A stretch of 64,000 nucleotides of DNA from Globisporangium splendens (Eukaryota; Oomycota; Peronosporomycetes; Pythiales; Pythiaceae), in NCBI GenBank assembly GCA_006386115.1, contig VFIW01000038.1, positions 186,001 through 250,000 on the forward strand, in the 5' to 3' direction. Positions within the stretch are counted from its first letter, which is position 1; each line of letters starts with the position of its first letter. Both the position numbers and the translations under genes were made by a program. Shown piece by piece: positions 33,479-43,013 of this stretch. Below the pieces are notes generated by a model. It saw nothing but the letters and a program-made list of their open reading frames with translations. It was not told the origin of the DNA and made no database searches.

Positions 33479-35840
33479 ATGGCCGACATGGACCCCGTTG
33501 CGCGTGCGCGTGCGATCGCGGCGCGCTTGGCTGCGACGGCGATCCCCTCGGACGCGCTCGGCAAGCGCAAGAGCCGCTGGGAGGTATGTTTTTATTTGTG
33601 TGTAGAGCGCTGCAGCCAGCGCTATGCGGCGTGACGTGGCGACCTCATCCTTCGTTTCGCGCGCTTTCTGGGACGGAAGTTTGTTGCTTTGTGGAGGTGT
33701 ATGTTTTGAGGAGGGAGATCTCTCTGCGATGTTATAAGGTGCTAATTAATATCGTGTTATATGTCCGTATTTTGTTTGCGATGAATAGGATGATGGTACG
33801 GGATATGTGTACGACAGCATGTGCAGTTGAGTCTATATGGAGTCGTCAAGTTCGAGACGAGAAAGACGCTCAGAAAGCGAGAAAGAGCAACCCCGTCGAA
33901 TGGTGGCGGCAAGGCCTGTAGAGAAATGCTCATTTTACTTTACTGTGTGTGTTCATATTGTGCACTATGCAGCTGATGGTGGTGCAGCGCGACCAGCTCC
34001 TGGTTTCGTTGAGAAGAAGCGCAAGAAAGTGTACATCCCCGTGGACAAGTACCCCGATATCAACTTCATGGGTGCGTCTTTGCGTTCACTCTGTATTGAG
34101 ACGCAATGGCTCATGTGACCGAAGTGGATATACAGTCTAACTCCATTTGTTCTTTTTTTTTGTCACTTGCCAATAGGTTTGCTGATTGGACCTCGTGGCT
34201 CGAACCAGAAGCGCATGGAGGATGAATCCGGTGCCAAGATCCTGATCCGTGGCAAGGGATCATCGAAAGACCCAACGGGTGATCCAGACGAGAACGAGGA
34301 GCTCCACGTGCTCATCACTGCCGACACGGATGAAGCGATCGCCAAGGCGCAGAGCGCGGTTGAAGACATCCTGTTCAACCCGCAGCAAGCGATGAAGCTC
34401 AAGCAAGAGCAGTTGCGCAAGGTGGCCGAGCTGAACGGCACGCTGAACGAGAACTACGGCAACCGAGACGGTGGCGAGTCTGGTGGCGGCCACTACGGAC
34501 CTAGTGGCGGTGTGGATGGCGGCGAAAAGGACGCGACGACGGAAATGCAAGTGCCTCGCGAATTGGTCGGGTACATTATCGGTCGTGGCGGTGAAACCAT
34601 CCGTGATCTGCAGATGAAGTCTGGTGCGCACATCCAGATTGTGCGTGAAGAGGAAAGTGCACAGGGCACACCGCATCGGTTTGTGAGCATCTCCGGCACC
34701 GAAGAAGCGTTGCAGAAGGCGCAGACTATGATCCAGAATCTCGTCGATGAACGCACGAACGGCGGTGGTCCACGTGGTGGCGGTGGCTTCCGTGAGCGCG
34801 ATGACAACGATCGCATGGCGCGGTACGGCGGTGTGAACCCTGACGGCTCGGAATCGATGGAATTGCACATTCCAAACGAGCGCGTCGGACTGATTATTGG
34901 CCGCGCAGGCGCGACGATCAAGAGCATCCAGCAACGTACCGGATCGAGCGTCACGATCCCGCAGACCCCGGACCCAAACAACCCCAGCATGCGATTGATC
35001 ACGATCCGAGGCACCATCCAGGCCAAGGAAGCTGCAAAACAAGAGATCTTGGCCATCATAAACGATGACCATGGCGGACGTGGTGGCCATGGTGGCTCTA
35101 CGATTTACATGCAAGTGCCGAACGACCGTGTCGGTGTGGTGATCGGGAAGCGTGGCGAGACGATTCGCGGTATCCAAGACCGTCATGGCGTGCGCATTCA
35201 GATCCCGCAGGTTCCTGATCCAGGCTCGAACCCATCTGTGCGCACGATTTCGATTGAAGGACCCGTGAACTCGCTGCAACCTGCAAAGGAGGAAGTCGAC
35301 ATGGTGATTCTCCAGGGCGCCGGCGGTCATGGAAGCGGATATGGAGGGCAGTCCCATTACGGAGGAAGCAGTCACTACGGAAGTGGAAGCTACGACCAAC
35401 AGCAGTATGGTCAGACGCAGCAACAGCAGTACGGCTATGGACAAGCGCAGAGTCAGGCGGCTCAGAGCCAATACGACGCGTACTACCAACAGCAATACTA
35501 CCAACAAGCGACGGCCGATCCTAATGCCGCCGCTGTTGCCACGGACCCTGCAGCGACAGCAGCAGGCGCTGACCCAAATGCAGCAGCAGCAGCTACGACG
35601 ACGACGACGACGGACCCGAACGACCCGAACTCGTACTGGAACGGATACTACGAGTACGCTGCGTACTATGGAGTGGATGCCGCGAATGCTGCGTGGGGAG
35701 TGACGGGAGCCGCAGCGCAAGCGAGTGCCGAAGCGTATGCACAATGGCAAGCAGCAGGAGGTGCAGGAGCTACAGCCGAAGGAGCAGCGGATCCAGCTGC
35801 AGGAGCTACCGCCACGGGAGACGCGTCGCAGGTTTGTTGA
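33479..35840 (+). CDS. SF1/BBP-type KH protein fused to three FUBP-like KH domains
   Basis: Proposed exons are 33479-33583, a 7-nt microexon 33789-33795, 33973-34071 and 34177-35840 (624 residues). Start [17 protein letters not shown] leads to KRKSRWE. Exon 3 plus 4 encode [20 protein letters not shown] with [13 protein letters not shown] and [10 protein letters not shown], the SF1/branchpoint-binding KH-QUA2 domain. Three more KH domains follow, with GXXG loops [16 protein letters not shown] and VIGKRGET, as in FUBP/KSRP proteins. The C-terminus is Gln/Tyr/Gly-rich, then Ala-rich. No zinc knuckle is present, unlike classical SF1. A role in pre-mRNA splicing or RNA binding in the nucleus is inferred. 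The microexon (GATGATG between AG and GT) is the only way I found to join exon 1 to exon 3 in phase. Confidence 0.85.
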
Positions 35841-36455
35841 TTTGCTTTTCTGTTGTTTGGTGTGCGCTTGCCTTAATCGTTCTCCGTCATGATTGTTGTG
35901 ACTCGCGATCTCGTTTGACGATGATGATGACGAAAATGATCCCTATTCTGTTGGTGGTGGTTTTGGTAATGATGATCTTTTCCTATGTCCTTGCATGACC
36001 AATTGAAAAGGCTCAAGCTCCACCAGGAACTGCGTAGCAGCAGTCTCCCCACTCTCGTAGCTCCTCTGAAGATGCCCCAATGCTCGTACTTGTTGATGAT
36101 GATGATGGTGATGATCGTACCTTGCTATATGCCGTGACAAGAGTGGAGGTATCGTGTAAACCTGGAAGACTTTGCCACTTGATTGCAACAAGAATGAAGA
36201 TGAAAACAGCAGGAGTGACGGTAATCGCACAGGTAATAGGAAAATGCTGGTAAAAATGATACTTTGCTGGAATGGATTTGGTTTTGCTTTGTTGTCCCCA
36301 TGCCGAAGAAAAAGAAAATGAACATTGCAGGTAAAAAAGGATACGATGCATGATCTGGACCAGAAGAGAACGTTCTTGTTGTGTTTAGCTTTTTGCCTGG
36401 GAGTCGAGAGCGTGTGTGGACTTGATCCTGCTCAGACTGGGCATGTTGGCCATAC
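35841..36455. other. Spacer between convergent genes
   Basis: 3' flanks of the KH gene and the next minus-strand gene; contains a (GAT)-rich run near 36095-36115. No gene supported. Confidence 0.5.
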
Positions 36456-37278
36456 TTATCGAGGAAACCAGAGTTTATGGTCGTTGATGAACTGCTTGAC
36501 CTTCTGGGCTTCGCTGATCGTGGCGAGGACGATTTTAATCGCGTGTTGCGGATTCTCGGGCTTGTAGTCGTCGCCAAACTGTTCGAGCGGATTGTTTATT
36601 CGGAACTGGAAACATTTCTCGCGCACATTCATTTGAGTTTGGTCATGTCGCGGTAAAACATGACCATGTGCACTTCCTTGGCTTCATACGGGTGCTGGAA
36701 CAGGTACGAGCAGTGGTCCTGTGCAAAGCGAACGGGGCACGGGAAGCGACACTCGAGTTTGCCGACCGCCATCCGATCGTCGTGGTCTGCAGGAGTACGG
36801 GGCTCCTCTGTAACAGCGAGTTGGGCGTAGAAAGAGAAGACCGCTGCAGCTTGTACGCTGTGTTTAAATGGAGCGTGATGTCCTGAGCACCTTGTGAGAT
36901 CGTCTTGAGCTGGTCCGAGAGCGATGGACGCTGGAAAGAAGAACGAGATCGCGTTCTCAATGATGGAGACGAGTCTGCAGCGCCTTTGCGCTGTTGAGGC
37001 GATTGGCACTTGATCAATGGGGACATGGAGTTGCATTTAGCCTGCGCTTTTGCACTGAGATGGTCAATGGGGCTGTCAGTGGACGGCATGAGTGGCTCAT
37101 CGCTGGATGCCGTTGCCAAAGCAGCATTCGCTGGCTCGCTTTGCTGTAGCATTGCACAGCTGCTCGTCCCAGTCGCACGCGGCACGCGCTGCACCACGTA
37201 CGGCGGGAACGATTCGCCTTTGAACGGCGTCGACAATGGTGACGACAGCAATTGCGACGGCGCTTTGGCGCCAGGCAT
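36456..37278 (-). CDS. Uncharacterised protein, three exons
   Basis: Exons 37278-36891, 36843-36665 and 36605-36456 join in phase through introns of 47 nt (GTGCTC...CTGCAG) and 59 nt (GTCATG...TTCCAG), giving 238 residues. Without these introns the gene looks frameshifted, so the short introns are the main support. The first ~120 residues are disordered and Ser/Pro-rich. The rest is a compact domain: AVFSFYAQLAVTEEPRTPAD, KLECRFPCPVRFAQDH, FQHPYEAKEVHM, FRINNPLEQFGDDYKPENPQ, then HAIKIVLATISEAQKVKQFI. I do not recognise the family; the conserved-looking C-terminal domain suggests a core gene. Confidence 0.6.
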
Positions 37279-38728
37279 CGCTTTTTCTTCTTAATACGAG
37301 AGTCGCCGCAAAAGAAATTTGGGAAGCCGTGTGGCTCTTCTCGTCTCGTTTTGCGGTTCCAAGCAGCAAGTCCGAACGTGAGATGCTGATGCACATCACG
37401 ATATAATTAGCCGTGGACCCCACTAATACAAAAGGCAACCAGTGCTTCATCTGGTTGTCATCAGGATGTCGAGCTAACTATCTGCAAGGCAATGGCAAAC
37501 GCAGCAACAGCAGGCGGCAGGTTGCCGCCACGTCAACGCGTATGCACATGGGCAGTTGGCAGCACGTTTGCGCACAGAATCAACCGATTGCATGTGGCCA
37601 ATTGGCTGCTGCTGCTGCTCTGCTGCATACAACGCAACGCGACGAAGAAGCAGGAGGGAAGGACGCATTTGGTCCGTCGCTGGTTGTTGTTTGGTTGGGC
37701 ACATGATGCAGATGGGGGGGTCCAAGGCGGAACGAAAAGCCTTTGGCAGGTGGGTCTCGCGATCAAAGCGCGACACACGTGTGCAACGCCGACCATGTGA
37801 CCACGACAATTGCGCCATCTTCCAGGTCGACATGCAAACTATCTAGTTCCAACTTTCGAATAATTGCTTACTAGAGTCATTGAGACACATCCAAACTCGA
37901 GATGGGAATACATGACTGTTGACTGAATGCTGACGACAACACCCATTTTCACAAAATGGCGATTGCGCGGCCTGGCTCTGTTCACTCCTCGTAGCGTGAG
38001 TAATGGTTCAAGGAACGAAGCTGAAACTGCGCCTCAAGAGACAAACACCCGACGCGCGTCCTCCCCGAATTGGAGGCCCTCGTATTGGTTATAAGTATTT
38101 GTGTAGGTATATGATTGGCTGAAATACTCGACATTGGCGAAGTCATTGCCAAAGACACCATCACTCTGTGTGACAAGGAATTTTCTATAGAAGGGGGAGG
38201 GAAAAAAAGGTGTGGGGGAAGGAACGAAGAAGAAGAAAGGACAGAAAATACAGCCAACGACCTTGCATAATGCATTCTCCCCAGTCTTTTATTGGTGCAC
38301 GAACCCTCATTTCAAGAGCAGAATAGTCGACATAAAGAGGATTCTTGCATCCTCGTCCGCTCCGCTGTCGTCCACCCCACAGTGTACGATTGTCAAGTCC
38401 ACCCGTCGTCCCCCGTTCCCGCCCCCACCTTGCGCGCTCCGCTCTCCTCGCCTTCCAAAGCCCCTCATTCCATTACGTCACTCCACAGCACACGGCGAGA
38501 AAGAGACGAGGAAGTTTTCCTCCCTTTCTTCCTCTGTCTGTACATTCAGCCACTCCCCCACTCTCTGTATTATAAGCGCACTCAAAGACCTCTGTGCGTG
38601 TGTGCGCTTCTATTCCATCGCCAAGGATCCGCAGAAGCGTCCCCTCTCTCCCGAAAGCGTAAACTGCTGTTTTTTCTTTCTTTCTTTCCTGATTTCCCCC
38701 CCGCCTTTCATAGTACAAGACGCCGAGT
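37279..38728. promoter_or_regulatory. Divergent upstream region of the uncharacterised gene and the Rab-like gene
   Basis: No gene supported; several ORFs here are low-complexity (poly-Cys/Ala translations of CTG repeats around 37600-37620). ATTGGCTG occurs at 37601 and the 12-mer ATTGGCTGAAAT at 38114-38125. The 200 bp before the Rab-like ATG are pyrimidine-rich. Confidence 0.4.
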
Positions 38729-40733
38729 ATGAGTGCGATGACGAGTGCGGACGAAGATGCCGACCGCGCGTGGGAGCGCGAGATGGAGATGGCGATCGAG
38801 AGCCGCGGCCGCACGCGCAGTCGCTCGATCCTCGCGACGGACGACCACGACGATGGTGCCAGCAGCAGACGCAGCACCAGTCGTCGTCGGTATCCCGACG
38901 GCGACAACGACGACGATGACCAGAACAGCGAAAAGATGTACCAGTTGGACGCACTCGATCGCGAGATCGACATCATTGATAATGGCCACGACCCGAGCTG
39001 GTCGCGGAGTAACTCGGGCGGGAGCTCAGCGGACATGCGCAGTCGCGCGCGAAGCTTTAGCGCACGGAAACTCGCGGAAATGGAGAGCGAAGCTGCCGAG
39101 CACGACAATAGTGGACGACGACGTAGCTGTTCGTTTTCGTCGTTAAATCGAGGCTCAAGCCGCAACGACGACGATGATGGTGAAGACGAAGGTGGCAGCG
39201 ATGTTGAGCAGATCGTGAAGCGCGCAGCATCGCTGTCCAAGATCTACTTGGTGGGCTCGGCGCCTGTCGACGTGTCCAAGTTACAAGATGATAGCAAAAT
39301 CGTAGGCGTGAAGAAGGTCGAGGTCGTGCAGCCAACGGGTGCGCTCTCTGCGAAGGCGTTGGACGCGCTCTCGGAAGGACTGCAGCTCTCTGTGGACAGC
39401 AGCCTGATGTTAGGACAAGGTGGACTGCTCGCCAAGGAACAAAATAAGCAGCTGACCGAAGAACAATTAGAAGAGAAGAAGATGGAGGAAGAGGAAGACC
39501 ATAAACTCAAAGCCGAGAAGCTGTCGACGCGGAAAACGCTCTCTGCACGCGCATCGATGTTCAAAAACAAAGTGTTCAAGAGCAAGCCAAAACCGTTGAG
39601 TCCGTCTGATGGATCGAAAACAGGCGACTCGAACGCCGGTGATGCAGCGTCCGCGTCTTCATTTTCGGGTGCCGAAGGCAAAGCGCAAAGCGAGAGTGCC
39701 ACAGACGTCCCCGTTGTGCCGAAGAAGCGACACAAACTGAAGCTGCTGTTGCTCGGAGACAGCGGTGTCGGAAAAACAAGTCTGATGCGCGTTTTCTCGG
39801 GCGACGAATTCTCCGAGTCTATGCTCGCTACTGCTGGGTACGTACGCTTTTCGGTTGCTAGTGGATTTTGCGATGGTTATTGACAATTTGGATCTGTTGT
39901 TGTGATTATAGTGTGGATTTCAAGTTGCGCCACACGACGATTGCAGATGAAGACATCACATTACAGATCTGGGATACTGCCGGACAAGAACGATTCCATC
40001 GGATCACTGCCAGTAAGTTCAACATCACCATGCAAGCAGAATACCGTCATTTTGTATCAGGTTCTAACAATCTTTATTGTTTATTTTGCAGCGTATTATA
40101 AGGGCGCGAATGGAATTGTGTTAGTCTACGACGTTAGTGACAAGAAGGGCTTTGACAGTACGTGCGAATTTGTGCACTCCATATTAGCATATTGATGACT
40201 TTTGTTCTAACTCTGCTGTTTGTGGCTTTCTTTCTTTTAGATGTTGGCTACTGGATGAACAATATTCGTCAGTATTCGTCGCCGCACATGCCAGCGATGC
40301 TTTTAGTGGGCAACAAGATTGATCTGCCGAACCGAGTTGTCTCGTTCGAAGAAGGCCAAGCGGCTGCGAACCAGTACAATTGCCGATTCATTGGTACGTT
40401 GCGCGCTGTTATATTTCGTCGCTTTTGCATTCGACATAGAAGCTAATGATCTCTTGCTTTTTTATTTGGTTCGTAAAGAAACGAGTGCGAAGACGTCGGA
40501 AAACACGAATGGCGCTCTGGAGACAATCGCACGGGATGCATTTCTGATGAGTATAAATCGTAAGTTTTCCATAATGTGCTTGCAAAGCTAACTTGGTCCA
40601 TGATTGGTCTGCTCACTGACAATGTCTACTTTTGTTTTCTTGATTTGCAGCGAACATGACGCAAAAGATGCTTCTTGAGAAGGAGAAATCGTTTGTCGGT
40701 CGACGGAACAAAGAAAACTGTGTCATCCAGTAA
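38729..40733 (+). CDS. Rab-like small GTPase with a long N-terminal extension and CaaX box
   Basis: Six exons in agreeing phase: 38729-39837, 39912-40012, 40092-40157, 40241-40393, 40479-40559, 40651-40733 (530 residues). Residues 1 to about 335 are a charged, mostly disordered extension with Ser/Arg-rich and acidic runs and a short coiled coil ([20 protein letters not shown]). The GTPase domain follows: G1 GDSGVGKTS, switch I region [14 protein letters not shown]3 DTAGQERF, G4 NKID, G5 ETSAK. The switch and RabF-like residues place it with Rab8/Rab1-type GTPases. The C-terminus ends CVIQ, a CaaX prenylation signal instead of the usual double Cys of Rabs. A role in vesicle transport at membranes is inferred. 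Confidence 0.88.
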
Positions 40734-41204
40734 AACTGTTCAAACACGAACGAATGGAAGCACCATACGACACTTATCCTGGTTGTCGTCTCCCATTAAT
40801 GCGCTCAAGAATAATTCGCCGTTCTGCGGGCATCACGGAGAGAAAGCGAGGAAGGAAGAACACAAAGAGTGAAAGAAGAAGAAGAGAGAGAGAGAGCGAA
40901 GCGAACACACACAGCACAGCAGGGTGGTGTGTATCGGATGGAATCATCCAGCAACAAAGTCCAACATTTCCAACATAGAAGCAGAAAAACGCAGGCGAGG
41001 TGACGGTCGCATCCCGAATCAACAATATTTAACGTATACAGCGAGGACCACCGAGCGATCAATCACACACACACAATAAAGATTTTCACACAAGAAACAA
41101 CCGAAGGTTTGGAGTGGGTGTCTATTTGGTTTGCTTGATATGCATGCATGGAGTTTTTGTATTTTAACAGGTTTGAACAGGAAAACATCACGACATTGCT
41201 GGAA
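40734..41204. other. Spacer between convergent genes
   Basis: 3' flanks; includes AG-rich and AC-repeat tracts (CACACACACACA near 41065). No gene. Confidence 0.5.
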
Positions 41205-41585
41205 TTACAAAGCCAACGCGCCGGCAGCAGTGACCGCGAGCGTGACGACGCTGCCGACGACGCCAGCGTGCACAGCGGACGAAGTCGTGGAGGACGGCGC
41301 TGGCGTGGTGGTGACGGTGTTGCTTTTCGTGCCTGTGGAGCCGCTCGTGGCGTCCGACGAATCGGTCGATCCGGAGTCGTCCATGTCCATGCCGCTCATG
41401 CTCGCGCCGCTGACGGTGAGCAGCGGCACGTCGACGCTGTCGCTTCCGCTGTCATCATCATTTACTGGCGCGCCGACGCCTGCCACAAAGTCCGATGCAT
41501 TACGAGCATCTTGCGCATCGACGGCTGAACTGTGGATCACGATGGAAGCAGCAACAGCGAGCGCGCACACATTGAGGAACTTCAT
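41205..41585 (-). CDS. Small GPI-anchor-type secreted protein, Ser/Thr/Asp-rich
   Basis: ATG 41585 begins MKFLNVCALAVAASIVIHSS, a signal peptide ending near VDA-Q. The 126-residue protein has an acidic Ser/Asp-rich middle, a TTTPAPSSTTSSA stretch suited to O-glycosylation, and a hydrophobic C-terminal tail (VVGSVVTLAVTAAGALAL) preceded by small residues, as in GPI-anchor signals. A longer in-frame start would mask the signal peptide, and the Inr element at 41644-41659 supports the ATG used. It resembles the next gene (42546-43013) in architecture, so both may be cell-surface proteins of the wall. Confidence 0.75.
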   Translation of the reverse strand: MKFLNVCALAVAASIVIHSSAVDAQDARNASDFVAGVGAPVNDDDSGSDSVDVPLLTVSGASMSGMDMDDSGSTDSSDATSGSTGTKSNTVTTTPAPSSTTSSAVHAGVVGSVVTLAVTAAGALAL

Positions 41586-41643
41586 CTTGGGCAGATATTG
41601 GTGGGAGAAGTGGGCTTGAGATTCGCTCTGGGTCCTTGGAAGC

Positions 41644-41659
41644 AAATTGGGAAATGAGG
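41644..41659 (-). promoter_or_regulatory. Oomycete initiator core promoter element
   Basis: The minus strand reads CCTCATTTCCCAATTT, 15 of 16 matches to GCTCATTYYNCAWTTT, 59 nt upstream of the ATG at 41585. Confidence 0.65.
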
Positions 41660-42545
41660 AAGTTGACATGCGCGGTGTCGGGTCGTTGAGGTATTGTAAA
41701 GGCGGATTAAGGAGCGCGGGATTAACGCACGCTTTGCCGCGGGCATATGTTGCACCAGGAGCTCTTCCATGATGCCATCTGGATTTGATGTGGCTGAGTT
41801 CTGGTTCCAACGGAGACAGGACCTTTTCAAGTGTCTCCTGTCGCAAAAGCATTGGGGAGAAAAGTAATATTAAGACAGCTACAAATACGTAGAATTTTGA
41901 TGGTGGATATCGATATTTGAACGTGAGACGTCAATGCTTGAAAGCGTGGTCTCGAAATGAAGACGATTTTGGGTGTCGGGTTGTCAAAATGGGTGGGTTG
42001 CAGTTTCGCTGGCTGCATATCCAGATGTTCGTGCCTCTTGCGCAACTGTCTGCGATTTGTGGGGTGCGCGACAGTGAATTTTGGGGACGCGAAAAGGAGG
42101 AATGGCTTCTGAGTGGATGGATGGCTCTCACCCTTGCCTTCGTCAGCATGCGGCAGCCAGTTGACTGTCTGCTCGCCTCGCCTTTTCCGTTGAAAATCTG
42201 TCGAGTGTATCGATGCCTATCAGAAAATGCGCATGAGCCGTTGGAAACCATTCCAGAGAGCTGTTTCATATGCGGCACAACACAGCGAAATCAGCGTCAG
42301 TTTGGTTGCACAGAGCTTACCGCCATGAAGGATGACGACGGCACCACAGAGCAGTCGGATGGGGTGACGCAGTTCAATAAACCGAAGAGACTGTGCCTTG
42401 TTGCTGGCATTCTAATTTTTGCTGAAAACGATTCGATGCATTGATACGATGAATGCACGACTCACATATAATAGCTTCTTCATCAAGCAGATGCTTCATG
42501 CATATGTGCGCTTGATATTTTGACCTTCTCACGCGGAAGTGGCGT
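41660..42545. other. Intergenic, no gene supported
   Basis: The plus-strand ORF at 41917-42444 has no recognisable domain and is probably random. Confidence 0.4.
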
Positions 42546-43013
42546 TTACACGAAGAGCGTCACGGTCACAACGGCGGCGGTCGAGATCGCGCCAACAGCA
42601 AACCTGGCGTAACTCGCAGCAGATGTCGGCGACGGTGTCGGCGTCGGCGATACCGTTTTCGGAGTGCCCGTCGATCCCGTCAGCTTGGACGTCGTCGCAT
42701 TCGATCCATCGTTGCCGCCACTGCTGGCGTCGTCCAGTCCTGGCAACGAGCTCGATCCATTCACCAACGTGTCTTGATTGAAACTGCCGGCGGTCGTCGA
42801 CGTGCCATTGGAGCCAGGCTTCTGGCTTGACGACGACGACGACGACGCCGCGGGCGTGCCGGGGAGCGGGATCCCAGCCACTTCGCTGGCGCCGAGCGTT
42901 CCTGGCGCTGGACCGAGCGAAGGCGTCGGCGTCGGTGTGTCCTGCGCGTCCACTTGAGCGAGCGTCGCGACTGCAGCGATGAACGCGGCGACGGCAATCG
43001 AGTGGCACTTCAT
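42546..43013 (-). CDS. Small GPI-anchor-type secreted protein, Ser/Thr/Pro-rich
   Basis: ATG 43013 starts MKCHSIAVAAFIAAVATLAQ with predicted c leavage near VDA-Q, as in the 41205-41585 protein. The 155-residue product has TPTPTP-type and poly-Ser linkers, an NGT/NGS glycosylation-prone middle, and a hydrophobic end (FAVGAISTAAVVTVTLFV) that fits a GPI signal. No catalytic domain is visible. A structural or adhesive wall role is a guess. Confidence 0.75.
   Translation of the reverse strand: MKCHSIAVAAFIAAVATLAQVDAQDTPTPTPSLGPAPGTLGASEVAGIPLPGTPAASSSSSSSQKPGSNGTSTTAGSFNQDTLVNGSSSLPGLDDASSGGNDGSNATTSKLTGSTGTPKTVSPTPTPSPTSAASYARFAVGAISTAAVVTVTLFV

Noticed and set aside
34260..35750. 496-codon antisense ORF over the KH gene (also 5231-5941 minus, 49223-50140 minus, 7492-8586 minus)
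   Set aside because: Shadow ORFs created by codon bias of the real gene on the other strand; Arg/His-rich translations without domains.
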